A stretch of 8,006 bases of DNA from JAFGTX01 sp942492225 (GCA_942492225.1 CALODS010000010.1:1-8006); one strand, 5' to 3'; positions 1-7,383 are shown, counted from the stretch's first letter. Notes: a model not told the origin generated them from the sequence alone. Numbers and translations: made by a program.

Positions 1-2
1 AA

Positions 3-977
3 GCCATTTTTGAGGAAGAGTACGATATTGACACTTACGAATCAGGTTATGAAGAGTTAGACACTATTTATTTTCACTTTATAACATTGCTTAATGATTC
101 TCTTAATCGGATTAAAGAAATTGGTGCAATGAATGATGTGTTAGAAGCGAGAGTCAGTGAAAGAACCATCGACCTTGAACGCTCTATTGAAACTTTAAAA
201 AAGACTCAAGAAAAAGTAATACAAGAAGAAAAAATTTCATCTATGGTTATTCTCACAACCGGATTGGCTCAAGAACTCACTACGCCATTCGATATCGCTG
301 CTACCCTTATAAGTCATATCAAAGCCGGTCTAAAAGACCTCAACCATAGTTCAACAGAAGACCAATTACATAATTTATTTTCTAGTATTGATATACTTGA
401 GCGTAATATTACTTTTACAATAAGACTATTAAATAGTTTCAAACGTATCAGTGGTGATCAACAACATGATGTTGTTGACATATTTGATCTTGAACGTCTT
501 GTAGACGATGTTCGTATGATTCATCAGCCATTGTTAAAACGTCATGATGTTATTTTGACATGCAATACTAAGAACAGCTTTAGAATCAAAGGCAATCCAA
601 ATTTATTTGAAAAGCTACTTAGCGCACTGATTGTCAACTCCATTGAACACGGATTTGATAACCGACATCACAACCAAATAAGTATTTCGCTCCAAAAAAA
701 TAAAGAAGCCCTAACCATTATCTATTCTGATAATGGAAAAGGCATTCAAGAAAATCATCGTCCACATATTTTCGAACCCTTTTTTACAACTACTAAAGAT
801 CGCGGTAATACTGGCTTAGGACTTAGCACACTCTACAATATTGTTACAAAACAACTTAGCGGAGATATTGAACTTTCTTCTACAAAAAATAATGGAAGCA
901 CATTTATCATTAAAATTCCTTTAATTGGAGAAGATAATAAGGCTAATCTCTATTCCGTAAAACCAATACAAAAGTAA
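3..977 (+). CDS. Sensor histidine kinase-like protein, C-terminal part, phosphoacceptor His replaced by Gln (5' end outside window)
   Basis: The frame is open from base 3 to the TAA at 975-977, so the N-terminal sensor part lies off the left edge; the TTG at 87 is unlikely to be the start. Residues here are counted from the codon at base 3. Residues about 14-38 resemble the end of a HAMP linker, and about 40-78 form a charged coiled coil of the 'LEARVSERT' type that precedes the H-box in many membrane sensor kinases. The H-box region (about 84-98) reads GLAQELTTPF where this family has a xAHExNTP pattern, so Gln90 (CAA, bases 270-272) occupies the phosphoacceptor His position. The HATPase domain looks complete: N-box Asn212 in NSIEHGF, G1 DNGKGI at 243-248, F-box FEPFFTT at 257-263, and G2 with GNTGLGL at 268-274. 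The domain ends about 15 residues before the stop, and no receiver domain follows. ATP binding is expected, while classical autophosphorylation is doubtful. The gene is convergent with the PAS gene at 1026-2480, 48 bp away. Confidence 0.9.
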   Translation, partial: AIFEEEYDIDTYESGYEELDTIYFHFITLLNDSLNRIKEIGAMNDVLEARVSERTIDLERSIETLKKTQEKVIQEEKISSMVILTTGLAQELTTPFDIAATLISHIKAGLKDLNHSSTEDQLHNLFSSIDILERNITFTIRLLNSFKRISGDQQHDVVDIFDLERLVDDVRMIHQPLLKRHDVILTCNTKNSFRIKGNPNLFEKLLSALIVNSIEHGFDNRHHNQISISLQKNKEALTIIYSDNGKGIQENHRPHIFEPFFTTTKDRGNTGLGLSTLYNIVTKQLSGDIELSSTKNNGSTFIIKIPLIGEDNKANLYSVKPIQK

Positions 978-1025
978 TACATCTCCGCTTTAAAAATATT
1001 CTCTAATATATTATTTTGTAATCTA

Positions 1026-2480
1026 TTAGAAACTCTCTAAAGCTGAGACCACGACTTTAGAAACCCGGTCGTCTGTAATATTTGGAGAAAACAGAAATAT
1101 AATTTTATAATCTTGTCCATATCTATTGAGTCTTTCCAATACACGGATAGACTCTTTATTTTTGACGCTATTGGTATAATGATAGAGTAATTGCTGACCT
1201 AGTTTTCCCATAACTTCTTCAGGTGACTTTCCGATAATATCCTCTTGCTCGACATCAAACAATTCCAACGCTTCAGTGTTGGCATTTGAGTATATAAAAT
1301 GTCCGTTATCTAGGACATCTACAACGAGAATTGCTGCTTTCATTGAGTGATAAATTGACTCATATTCAGAATTTATTTTAACAATTTGATCATATAAAGC
1401 CTTATCCTTTGTCACTTCTTGAGTAATGCCAAAAATAGACGTCACGTTTCCATAAGTATCATATTTCTTTTGATGTTTATCTGATAACCAAATCCTATTG
1501 CCATCTGCTTTTAAATACTCATATATATGATCATGTCCCATCATGGATTGCTTCATTTCCCTTGAAACTGTGGTTAGGCGATTTCTATAAATTTGTTTTA
1601 CGGCGTCTACTTCCTTTGGTGCAACATCTAGCAACTGCATTAACCCTTCTGATATATGGTATTGATCCGTCAGAATATCCCACTCCCAATTGCCTGTATG
1701 AGTTAATTTTTGAACTTCTCGCAAGGTATCTTTCTTTTTTTCATAGGCGTATTCTACTTGTTTTTTATGACTTATATTTTCTATAATAGCTGAAATGACA
1801 TGTCCAGCTTTTATATAATCGATGCTTACCCAAACCTTTTCTCCATGTTGTCCTAAAAGCCTAAGTACCATAGTGTGATGTTCTCTTTCTTTAGTGTTTT
1901 TTATTTTTTTTATAAACAGCTCATAATCTTTGTAATAAATCACATCTTTAAAAAAATCATCTGTTTCCTCTAAATCCATTTTCGACAAATGAAGAGATTT
2001 TTCAACATCTCCAATAAAGCGTAATACTTCCATTTGTAGATTTATCTCTATGTAACATAGCCCACGTGACACAAAAACTTTTAATAGATTCTCCAGTTGA
2101 TTTGCTGTTTCAAAAGCATCTCTTTTTGACCAATTATAAATCAATACATCAATATATTGTTCATTTGATGTTGCTACTACACTGGCATCAACAAGGGATT
2201 GACAAAAATAAATCGTCCTTTTTCCAGGTTTCTTCATCAAGAACACGTCTTCTAAAAGCGTGGAGAGTTTGTGATAGTTTTCGGCACTGATGACACCAAT
2301 AGCATCCAATGATTGCTGAAGCACAATCTCTTTATGTAATGAGAAAATAGACAAAAAAGCATCGTTGCATTCTTTTATATAGTAAGTATATTCACCACTG
2401 GCATTTTTTATTGGTTCTAATAATAGATGCCCTTCTTCCATAACTTCAAATAAATTTTTTAGTCGTTGATAATGCTCCAT
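1026..2480 (-). CDS. Multi-PAS domain protein without an output domain
   Basis: This is a 484-residue, apparently cytoplasmic protein with no signal peptide or membrane segment. It can be read as four PAS-like modules: about 8-115, about 130-240, about 258-360 and about 374-484. The third is the clearest: it begins near THTGNWEWDI and has a PAC-like end in which YLKADGNRIWLS is followed by GITQEVT, as in the PAS_3 fold. The fourth has the YSNANTEALELFDV and EEDIIGK-like pattern of a PAS core. A coiled-coil-like linker (about 238-258) joins modules two and three. The protein stops within the last strand of the fourth module, where a kinase, GGDEF or similar effector would normally follow; none is present, and the sequence downstream belongs to the convergent kinase. 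I start it at the ATG at 2480 because AGGAGGG lies 5 nt upstream; an in-frame GTG at 2516 would add 12 residues but has no good ribosome binding site. The ligand is unknown. It may sense by protein-protein contact or be the remnant of a larger sensor. Confidence 0.85.
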   Translation of the reverse strand: MEHYQRLKNLFEVMEEGHLLLEPIKNASGEYTYYIKECNDAFLSIFSLHKEIVLQQSLDAIGVISAENYHKLSTLLEDVFLMKKPGKRTIYFCQSLVDASVVATSNEQYIDVLIYNWSKRDAFETANQLENLLKVFVSRGLCYIEINLQMEVLRFIGDVEKSLHLSKMDLEETDDFFKDVIYYKDYELFIKKIKNTKEREHHTMVLRLLGQHGEKVWVSIDYIKAGHVISAIIENISHKKQVEYAYEKKKDTLREVQKLTHTGNWEWDILTDQYHISEGLMQLLDVAPKEVDAVKQIYRNRLTTVSREMKQSMMGHDHIYEYLKADGNRIWLSDKHQKKYDTYGNVTSIFGITQEVTKDKALYDQIVKINSEYESIYHSMKAAILVVDVLDNGHFIYSNANTEALELFDVEQEDIIGKSPEEVMGKLGQQLLYHYTNSVKNKESIRVLERLNRYGQDYKIIFLFSPNITDDRVSKVVVSALESF

Positions 2481-2485
2481 CAAAT

Positions 2486-2492
2486 CCCTCCT
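2486..2492 (-). promoter_or_regulatory. Ribosome binding site of the multi-PAS gene
   Basis: AGGAGGG on the minus strand ends 5 nt before the ATG at 2480. It sits inside the longer open frame that begins with GTG at 2516, so it decides in favour of the internal ATG. Confidence 0.8.
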
Positions 2493-2555
2493 CTCACTTA
2501 TCTCAATATTACCCACTTATTAACAAAATATCTCAAAAAAATACTATTCTTATGA

Positions 2556-2561
2556 ATTATA
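2556..2561 (-). promoter_or_regulatory. Candidate -10 box for the multi-PAS gene
   Basis: A perfect TATAAT lies on the minus strand about 75 nt upstream of the ATG at 2480 and just beyond the terminator of the TolC-like operon. The only -35-like hexamer nearby, TTAACA, lies within the terminator stem at a 19-bp spacing, which is too long to be convincing. The region is AT-rich, so this is only a candidate. Confidence 0.3.
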
Positions 2562-2570
2562 ATTGCACTT

Positions 2571-2613
2571 AAAAATCCCCTGTTAAACTAAAATTCTAGT
2601 ATTAACAGAGGAT
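2571..2613 (-). terminator. Intrinsic terminator of the TolC-like operon
   Basis: On the minus strand, a 12-bp stem (arms 2613-2602 and 2586-2575, ATCCTCTGTTAA pairing with TTAACAGGGGAT) is followed by a run of five T. One pair is U-G in minus-strand RNA but would be a C-A mismatch in plus-strand RNA, so the hairpin favours minus-strand transcripts. The loop can pair further (ACTA with TAGT). It begins 33 nt after the stop codon of the second TolC-like gene. Confidence 0.88.
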
Positions 2614-2646
2614 TCACAGTGCATAAATTTAAACATTATACTATTA

Positions 2647-3795
2647 TTATTTTAAGTTCATTGGTACAGGTGTACTATTCAAGGCAATGAAATTATTGAA
2701 TTCTGTCATTGCAACATATGCTTCTAGTTTGGCATCATAATATTCATTAAGTGCTTTATCATAGCTCTGCTTAGATTCAATGTATTCTAAAACACTGAGC
2801 ATTTGATTTTTTTGTTTTACTTCTGCTACCGCCAAATTTGTTTTATCAATCTCAAGCTGTAATTTAGCTGACTTAAAATGATTCGCAGCAGCAAGTGTTT
2901 CGTTATACTTTGTTCTAAGTTGGTACTCTATGTTTAAAGCGATATCTTTAAGTTGTTCTTGAACTTCATCTACAGCAATTTGATTTTGCTCAAGTTCAAC
3001 TTTGACTTCTCCAAATCCAGATGTTCTTCCTTTAACAACTCTATCCATTTCTAATCGATCTAATTCAGCCTTCAATGACGTTCTTTGATAACTATTCTCT
3101 ACCAATACTGCTAAAGTGTCTTCAAGTGAATTCAACTCAAATTCGGGAAGTTCAATATCCATCACATTTAGTTCAATTGGTGTATTAATTGGTTGACCAA
3201 TTAATAAATTGAAATTATTTCGTGATTTTTCTAATGCGTTGAATGCTCTTAATTGTTCAACGTATGAATCATTATAAGTTTTTTCGTAACCTAGCAATTC
3301 TAATTTAGATGCTTGTCCAATTTTTTCTTCTAAAACTTTTGCTTCATATCTTTCTTTTACAAGGTCAAAATTTTCAGTTTTCGCTTTTAATACATTCAAA
3401 GCGTTGATATAGTCAAAATAATTTTTTTCTGCTTCTAATCTAATTTCATCACGTTTTTGTTTTGCTTCAACATACTTATCATGATATTCTTTTCCTTCTT
3501 TTAAGGGGTTATAAAGTTTATCTGACATTGCTTCTGCTCTAGATGCTGAATCTTCATAATTATCATCGAATTCATCCCAAGTCATTTCTTCGATCGTCTT
3601 ACTTATACGTATTGCTGTCTTGAATTCTGCTGTTTCATCAACCAATTTGTCTTCAATTTGCATAAGATCAAAATTATGCTTTATTGCCTCTTCAACATAA
3701 CTATACTTTGAATATTTTATTGTATCTGCATGAACCGTTGCTATTGATATTGTCATTAGCCCTATACAAACTAATGATAATAATGTTTTTTTCAT
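2647..3795 (-). CDS. Exported TolC-family-like helical protein, second gene of pair
   Basis: This is a 382-residue protein. A classical signal peptide occupies residues 1-23 (MKK start, hydrophobic core, VHA cleavage site before Asp24), with no lipobox Cys, so the product should be exported. The rest is almost wholly helical and charged. Two segments match the internal repeat of outer membrane efflux (OEP/TolC) proteins: about 158-202, with GQASKLELL followed by a long helix ending NNFNLLIGQPI, and about 325-373, with NQMLSVLEYIESKQSYDKAL. In TolC each repeat carries strands of an outer-membrane barrel; here the segments between helices are short and I see no clear barrel strands. The start is the ATG at 3795, with AGGAGG 7 nt upstream; the longer open frame from 3834 overlaps the previous gene and lacks the signal peptide start. 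It lies 16 nt after the first TolC-like gene and ends in an intrinsic terminator. The family call rests on pattern recognition, so the exact role (export conduit, envelope or structural coiled-coil protein) is open. Confidence 0.78.
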   Translation of the reverse strand: MKKTLLSLVCIGLMTISIATVHADTIKYSKYSYVEEAIKHNFDLMQIEDKLVDETAEFKTAIRISKTIEEMTWDEFDDNYEDSASRAEAMSDKLYNPLKEGKEYHDKYVEAKQKRDEIRLEAEKNYFDYINALNVLKAKTENFDLVKERYEAKVLEEKIGQASKLELLGYEKTYNDSYVEQLRAFNALEKSRNNFNLLIGQPINTPIELNVMDIELPEFELNSLEDTLAVLVENSYQRTSLKAELDRLEMDRVVKGRTSGFGEVKVELEQNQIAVDEVQEQLKDIALNIEYQLRTKYNETLAAANHFKSAKLQLEIDKTNLAVAEVKQKNQMLSVLEYIESKQSYDKALNEYYDAKLEAYVAMTEFNNFIALNSTPVPMNLK

Positions 3796-3802
3796 CTTAA
3801 AT

Positions 3803-3808
3803 CCTCCT
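3803..3808 (-). promoter_or_regulatory. Ribosome binding site of the second TolC-like gene
   Basis: AGGAGG on the minus strand lies 7 nt before the ATG at 3795 and just after the TAA (3814-3812) of the upstream gene. It fixes the start and suggests translation soon after termination of the first gene. Confidence 0.85.
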
Positions 3809-3811
3809 CTA

Positions 3812-5179
3812 TTACATTTCATAAGCCACACCATAATTGATTAACAACTTAAAGCGTTCAATGCTTGTGTTATATGCCCTTATATTTGTATCTGCAGTGT
3901 ATTTTACATTTTCATAATTTAACTTTACTTGATTCAACTCTAGCTTCGTCTTCAATCCAAGTTTATAAGACTGAATCGTTGCATTTAATTGATCTTCAGC
4001 AAGTTCTAATGCGGTTTTATTATTATTTACAAGTTTCTTTTTCGTAAAAATATCGTTATATGCATCTTGTATATTACACTCAATAAGTTGTTTTTTATTA
4101 TCGATTTGCGCATTTAAGTCTTCTATAAGATCTTTCATATCTACTTTCTCTTGATAGTATATAGGTGCGTCTGTCTCTTCATCAAAATCAACTAAATACT
4201 TATTCATCACTTCAAAGTTTTTTTCGTTAAATGTTAACTCCGCGGTAAGATTCTTATAATCCATATTGCTTTCATAAGCTAATGCATAATACTCTGATGG
4301 CATTTTTAGTTCTTCTTCTAAATTATCGAATACAGTGCTCTGATGAACTGTTTCTGTTAAAGGAATTTCACACATCAATTTCAATTGATACATTAAATTG
4401 TCATACTGGTACTGCATGTTCTCAATTTCTAATGCCATCATTTCTACAGTTCTAGATTGGTTATCATACGTTGACTTTGCAACCAGACCTTTATCGTATG
4501 AACCCTTCATGTCTTTTAACCCCTCTTCATAGACCGCTAAAAGACTTCTTTTCACATCAAGACCTTTTCCTAAGTCGGATAATCCCACATAAAGTTTTAT
4601 CACACCTGCTTCTGTCCCACGTTCAGCAGCTGACAACCCTTGGGTGTATTTTGTTTCAATTAATGCCACTGAATTTTTTAAAAGTGCTTCATTTTTCATA
4701 AAAGTTTCATATTTAGCTTCTTTTGTTAAAACAGCGTCATCACCAATCAAAATATAAGCATTAATAAACGCCATTACATCTAATACTGAGTCTGCTGTAC
4801 TTTCCATCCCATAAGCCATCAACATTGTATATTGATCATCCAATATCTCTAAATCGACTTCTAAACGTTCCTTTGAACGTCCAATATACTTATGCAAAGG
4901 GTGTTGCGGATTTTGCGCATCTTCATAGGCATGCTTAAAATCATAATAGCTTTCTAGTGCACTGGTTACTTTATTAGCAAGCTGCAGATTACCTTTTATC
5001 TTTCTATCAATATCATATGCTTTATTTTCAATTTCTCGAATCATTGCACTATTTTCTTTAGATAATAGAATACTTTCTTCTAAACTTAACTGCCTTGTCT
5101 GTGCAAAACCTACTGGCATCACACAAAGAGTTAATACAACCAAAGAAAATGAAATTATTGCTTTAAAAAACTTCATCAT
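3812..5179 (-). CDS. Exported TolC-family-like helical protein, first gene of pair
   Basis: This is a 455-residue protein with a signal peptide at about 1-26 (MMKFF start, hydrophobic core, cleavage after GFA before Gln27). The mature N-terminus has LSLEESILLSKENS, matching the LSLEEAlxlAlenN opening of OEP/TolC proteins. Two repeats typical of that family follow: about 228-273, YDKGLVAKSTYDNQ with a long helix ending LKLMCEIPL, and about 405-450, YKLGLKTKLELNQVKLNYEN ending RFKLLINYG. Between them, the place where TolC has barrel strands holds only a short acidic segment (about 331-346, with DFDEETDAP). It differs strongly from its partner in sequence and length, so the pair is not a recent duplication. 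ATG at 5179 or 5176 are both possible: GAGG is 5 nt from the first and 8 nt from the second. It is the first gene of a two-gene operon, with no inner-membrane transporter, ABC or membrane-fusion gene adjoining within the window. The partner and cargo are unknown. Confidence 0.8.
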   Translation of the reverse strand: MMKFFKAIISFSLVVLTLCVMPVGFAQTRQLSLEESILLSKENSAMIREIENKAYDIDRKIKGNLQLANKVTSALESYYDFKHAYEDAQNPQHPLHKYIGRSKERLEVDLEILDDQYTMLMAYGMESTADSVLDVMAFINAYILIGDDAVLTKEAKYETFMKNEALLKNSVALIETKYTQGLSAAERGTEAGVIKLYVGLSDLGKGLDVKRSLLAVYEEGLKDMKGSYDKGLVAKSTYDNQSRTVEMMALEIENMQYQYDNLMYQLKLMCEIPLTETVHQSTVFDNLEEELKMPSEYYALAYESNMDYKNLTAELTFNEKNFEVMNKYLVDFDEETDAPIYYQEKVDMKDLIEDLNAQIDNKKQLIECNIQDAYNDIFTKKKLVNNNKTALELAEDQLNATIQSYKLGLKTKLELNQVKLNYENVKYTADTNIRAYNTSIERFKLLINYGVAYEM

Positions 5180-5183
5180 TTCA

Positions 5184-5189
5184 ACCTCA
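5184..5189 (-). promoter_or_regulatory. Ribosome binding site of the first TolC-like gene
   Basis: TGAGGT on the minus strand precedes tandem ATG codons at 5179 and 5176. It is weaker than the AGGAGG of the second gene, so the downstream gene may be translated at least as well as the first. Confidence 0.65.
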
Positions 5190-5227
5190 TTTCTGTTTCT
5201 TTCTAGTAAACATACGTACATTTATAA

Positions 5228-5233
5228 AGTATA
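5228..5233 (-). promoter_or_regulatory. Candidate -10 box for the TolC-like operon
   Basis: TATACT on the minus strand lies about 50 nt upstream of the first TolC-like start, in the gap between that gene and the terminator of the EAL gene, where a promoter must lie if the terminator is efficient. No good -35 hexamer stands at 16-18 bp; TTAACA is 20 bp away. The call rests on the -10 and the position only. Confidence 0.35.
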
Positions 5234-5276
5234 CACCATTTTTTTAGTAAATGTGTTAACTATTTATGAATTATTC

Positions 5277-5312
5277 AAAAAAAATTCTTCCCATCCTCGA
5301 AGGATGGGAAGA
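5277..5312 (-). terminator. Strong intrinsic terminator of the EAL gene
   Basis: A perfect 11-bp inverted repeat, CTTCCCATCCT (5287-5297) and AGGATGGGAAG (5301-5311), has a 3-nt loop and can gain one more A-T pair. On the minus strand it is followed by AA and eight T. It begins about 40 nt after the EAL stop codon and separates this gene from the TolC-like operon. Confidence 0.95.
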
Positions 5313-5351
5313 TTCTTAGAATCAACCACTGTTTAATTGTAAATAAAAAAT

Positions 5352-7334
5352 CTAACTTGATTGAGACACAGTTTTTTCACTAAAGGATGTAACAAGATCC
5401 TCATAACTCATTGGTTTACTAAAATAATACCCCTGATAAACATCACACCCAATACCTTTTACATATTCAAGTTGTTCTTTTGTTTCGACACCCTCAGCCA
5501 CAACGTTCAACCCCAAATCATGACAGAGACTTGTAAAGTGTCCAAGCATTATTTTATCTTTTTCATTAACAAGTATATTGTCAATATAACTTTTATCAAT
5601 TTTGACTTCATCAATCGGTAACTTAGAAAGATAATTTAAAGATGTGTATCCTGAGCCAAAGTCATCGATTGAAATGGATAACTTAAGATCTCTTAACTCA
5701 CTTAAAATTTCCTGTGCTTCTTCTACATTCTCTAGAATTGCCGTCTCAGTTAATTCAAGCGTTACAATTGATGGGTCGATGTCGTAATCTTCAATATATC
5801 GTTTCATACGACTAACAAAAGATCGATCAAATATTTCAACTGCAGAAATATTGATAGAAAATCTTAACTGACAATTATAATTGTGACGACAATCTTCCAT
5901 GAGCGTAAAAACTTTCTTTATCACATCATCTCCAATGTTAATAATCAGTCCATTTTTTTCTGCAAGTGGTATAAATTCATTCGGTGGAATAAATCTATCA
6001 CCATCAAACCAGCGAATTAGTGCTTCTAACCCTACTATTTCATTGGACTCTACATTCACTTGAGGTTGCAAGTAGACTGTCCACACATTATCTTTTGTTG
6101 CATTTTTCAATTTACCTTCCAATTCAAGTAAATTTTTATACTCTTTTTCATGTAGCGCATTAAAGTATTCATAATTATTTTTATGCTGTTCTTTTACTTT
6201 ATACATTGCAATTTCAGCTTGATTTACAATTGTATTAAAATCTTTTTTGTTATCTATTTCTGTAATACCAATACTAATGCCTTGTTTAAAATAATTATTC
6301 GTTCGTAAGCCTTCTGCATCATTAACCACTTGTATGATTACATCCGCCAGTGATTTGGCACTTTCCATTGTTCCATAGTGCAATAAAGCAAATCGACTCC
6401 CATTAATTCTAAATAACTTATCTCGTGAAGGTAACACTTCTGATATAACAATACCACTCGCTTTCAAAATTTGATTGCCTTCAGCAAAACCTACAACGGT
6501 ATTGACACGTCTAAAATCATCCAAGTCTAAATATAATAGATATGCCGAACTTTTAGATCGAGAACTTAACAAATTATTTAAACTGCTGTGAAATGACGAA
6601 TAATTTGGCAAATTAGTTATTTGATCTTTGTAGGCATATTTAAGTACTTGTACTTCTGCTTCAAAAAGACGTCTGTTTTGCTGTTCCAATTCACTAATTT
6701 TTTTAGCTGTTGTGTTAATACTGGTGTCGTAAAAATTCATGGCTAATGCAATTGCATAAAATAAGACGCCAATACATTCAATGATAAACAAGCCTGAATT
6801 GAAGCCTGTAAAATCTAACCATATGGATACCATTAAAATCACTTCCGAAATGACTAAAAATGCAAACCACATAAAATTAATTTTATTCCGATAAAGTTTC
6901 GTTTGTGCAATAACTAAAATACCACCACAAAGTAGCGTTATCAAAAGCAAAATATTCTTTACTAAATATGTATTCACACCTAAAATCGTAAATCCTAAAA
7001 CACATAATGCCACTATAAAAAAGTTCTTAATATACCGTAAACTTGATAAATAAGCATTTTGTTTTACCAATCGTAAATAATAATGATAAGCTATTATTGC
7101 AGAAACGCCACCCAATAGACCTATCAAAATTGTTTGTTGCGTTACCGTTAAAAGTCCTGATACACTTTGATACATTAAAATTGGTACACAACCAATCCAC
7201 CCTAATGCTATTGCATGCGTGTTTGCACCAATAACATAACCATCTTCACCTTTAAAATACAATAATTGTGTTATTGTAAAAGATGTTAACGCAAAAAAAA
7301 GTACAGCCAAAAACGAATCGTATAAGATAACCAT
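5352..7334 (-). CDS. Membrane-bound c-di-GMP phosphodiesterase with degenerate GGDEF domain and complete EAL domain
   Basis: This is a 660-residue protein. Residues 1-201 hold about seven hydrophobic segments (near 5-25, 40-58, 66-88, 104-122, 127-145, 154-173, 182-201), a probable membrane sensor. A coiled-coil linker (about 208-230) leads to a GGDEF fold (about 232-390), recognisable by ITNLPNYSSF and DLDDFRRVN, but the signature loop reads NGSRF (311-315) instead of GGDEF, so cyclase activity is not expected. The EAL domain (about 405-645) keeps the family's catalytic and metal-binding positions: Glu437 in EALIR, Asn495 in NIS, Glu527 in ELTE, Asp557-Asp558 in DDFGSGY, Lys578 in VKID, Glu614 in AEGVE and Gln634 in QGYYFSKP. 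It should hydrolyse c-di-GMP to pGpG at the inner face of the membrane; degenerate GGDEF domains in such proteins sometimes bind GTP as an activator. The start is the ATG at 7334, with GGGAG 8 nt upstream. It is monocistronic, bounded by terminators on both sides. The signal sensed by the membrane part cannot be told. Confidence 0.93.
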   Translation of the reverse strand: MVILYDSFLAVLFFALTSFTITQLLYFKGEDGYVIGANTHAIALGWIGCVPILMYQSVSGLLTVTQQTILIGLLGGVSAIIAYHYYLRLVKQNAYLSSLRYIKNFFIVALCVLGFTILGVNTYLVKNILLLITLLCGGILVIAQTKLYRNKINFMWFAFLVISEVILMVSIWLDFTGFNSGLFIIECIGVLFYAIALAMNFYDTSINTTAKKISELEQQNRRLFEAEVQVLKYAYKDQITNLPNYSSFHSSLNNLLSSRSKSSAYLLYLDLDDFRRVNTVVGFAEGNQILKASGIVISEVLPSRDKLFRINGSRFALLHYGTMESAKSLADVIIQVVNDAEGLRTNNYFKQGISIGITEIDNKKDFNTIVNQAEIAMYKVKEQHKNNYEYFNALHEKEYKNLLELEGKLKNATKDNVWTVYLQPQVNVESNEIVGLEALIRWFDGDRFIPPNEFIPLAEKNGLIINIGDDVIKKVFTLMEDCRHNYNCQLRFSINISAVEIFDRSFVSRMKRYIEDYDIDPSIVTLELTETAILENVEEAQEILSELRDLKLSISIDDFGSGYTSLNYLSKLPIDEVKIDKSYIDNILVNEKDKIMLGHFTSLCHDLGLNVVAEGVETKEQLEYVKGIGCDVYQGYYFSKPMSYEDLVTSFSEKTVSQSS

Positions 7335-7342
7335 CTAAAAAT

Positions 7343-7347
7343 CTCCC
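7343..7347 (-). promoter_or_regulatory. Ribosome binding site of the EAL gene
   Basis: GGGAG on the minus strand, 8 nt before the ATG at 7334, supports this start, which also gives an N-terminus leading directly into the first membrane segment. Confidence 0.7.
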
Positions 7348-7383
7348 ATATTAGAATTACATTGCTATTTTCAGTAAAATTTC

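Noticed and set aside
87..89. TTG as the start of the kinase-like gene
   Set aside because: The frame remains open upstream to base 3 with a plausible HAMP-like sequence, and no ribosome binding site precedes the TTG; the gene simply enters the window.
990..1016. AT-only hairpin in the gap between the convergent kinase and PAS genes as a terminator
   Set aside because: The best stem is about five A-T pairs with no GC core and only a short T run, so it is not a credible intrinsic terminator on either strand.
1562..2290. Two 74-codon plus-strand open frames (1562-1786 and 2066-2290)
   Set aside because: Both lie antisense inside the PAS gene, have no ribosome binding site or recognisable protein, and are expected by chance.
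2514..2516. GTG start for the PAS gene, giving 496 residues
   Set aside because: No Shine-Dalgarno sequence stands before it, and the clear AGGAGGG lies within the extension, just ahead of the ATG at 2480.
3796..3834. Upstream start for the second TolC-like gene overlapping the first
   Set aside because: It would bury the signal peptide behind 13 residues, overlap the preceding gene, and ignore the well-placed AGGAGG before the ATG at 3795.
3865..7234. Plus-strand open frames at 3865-4047, 4471-4701, 5361-5621 and 7043-7234
   Set aside because: They are antisense shadows of the TolC-like and EAL genes with no independent support.
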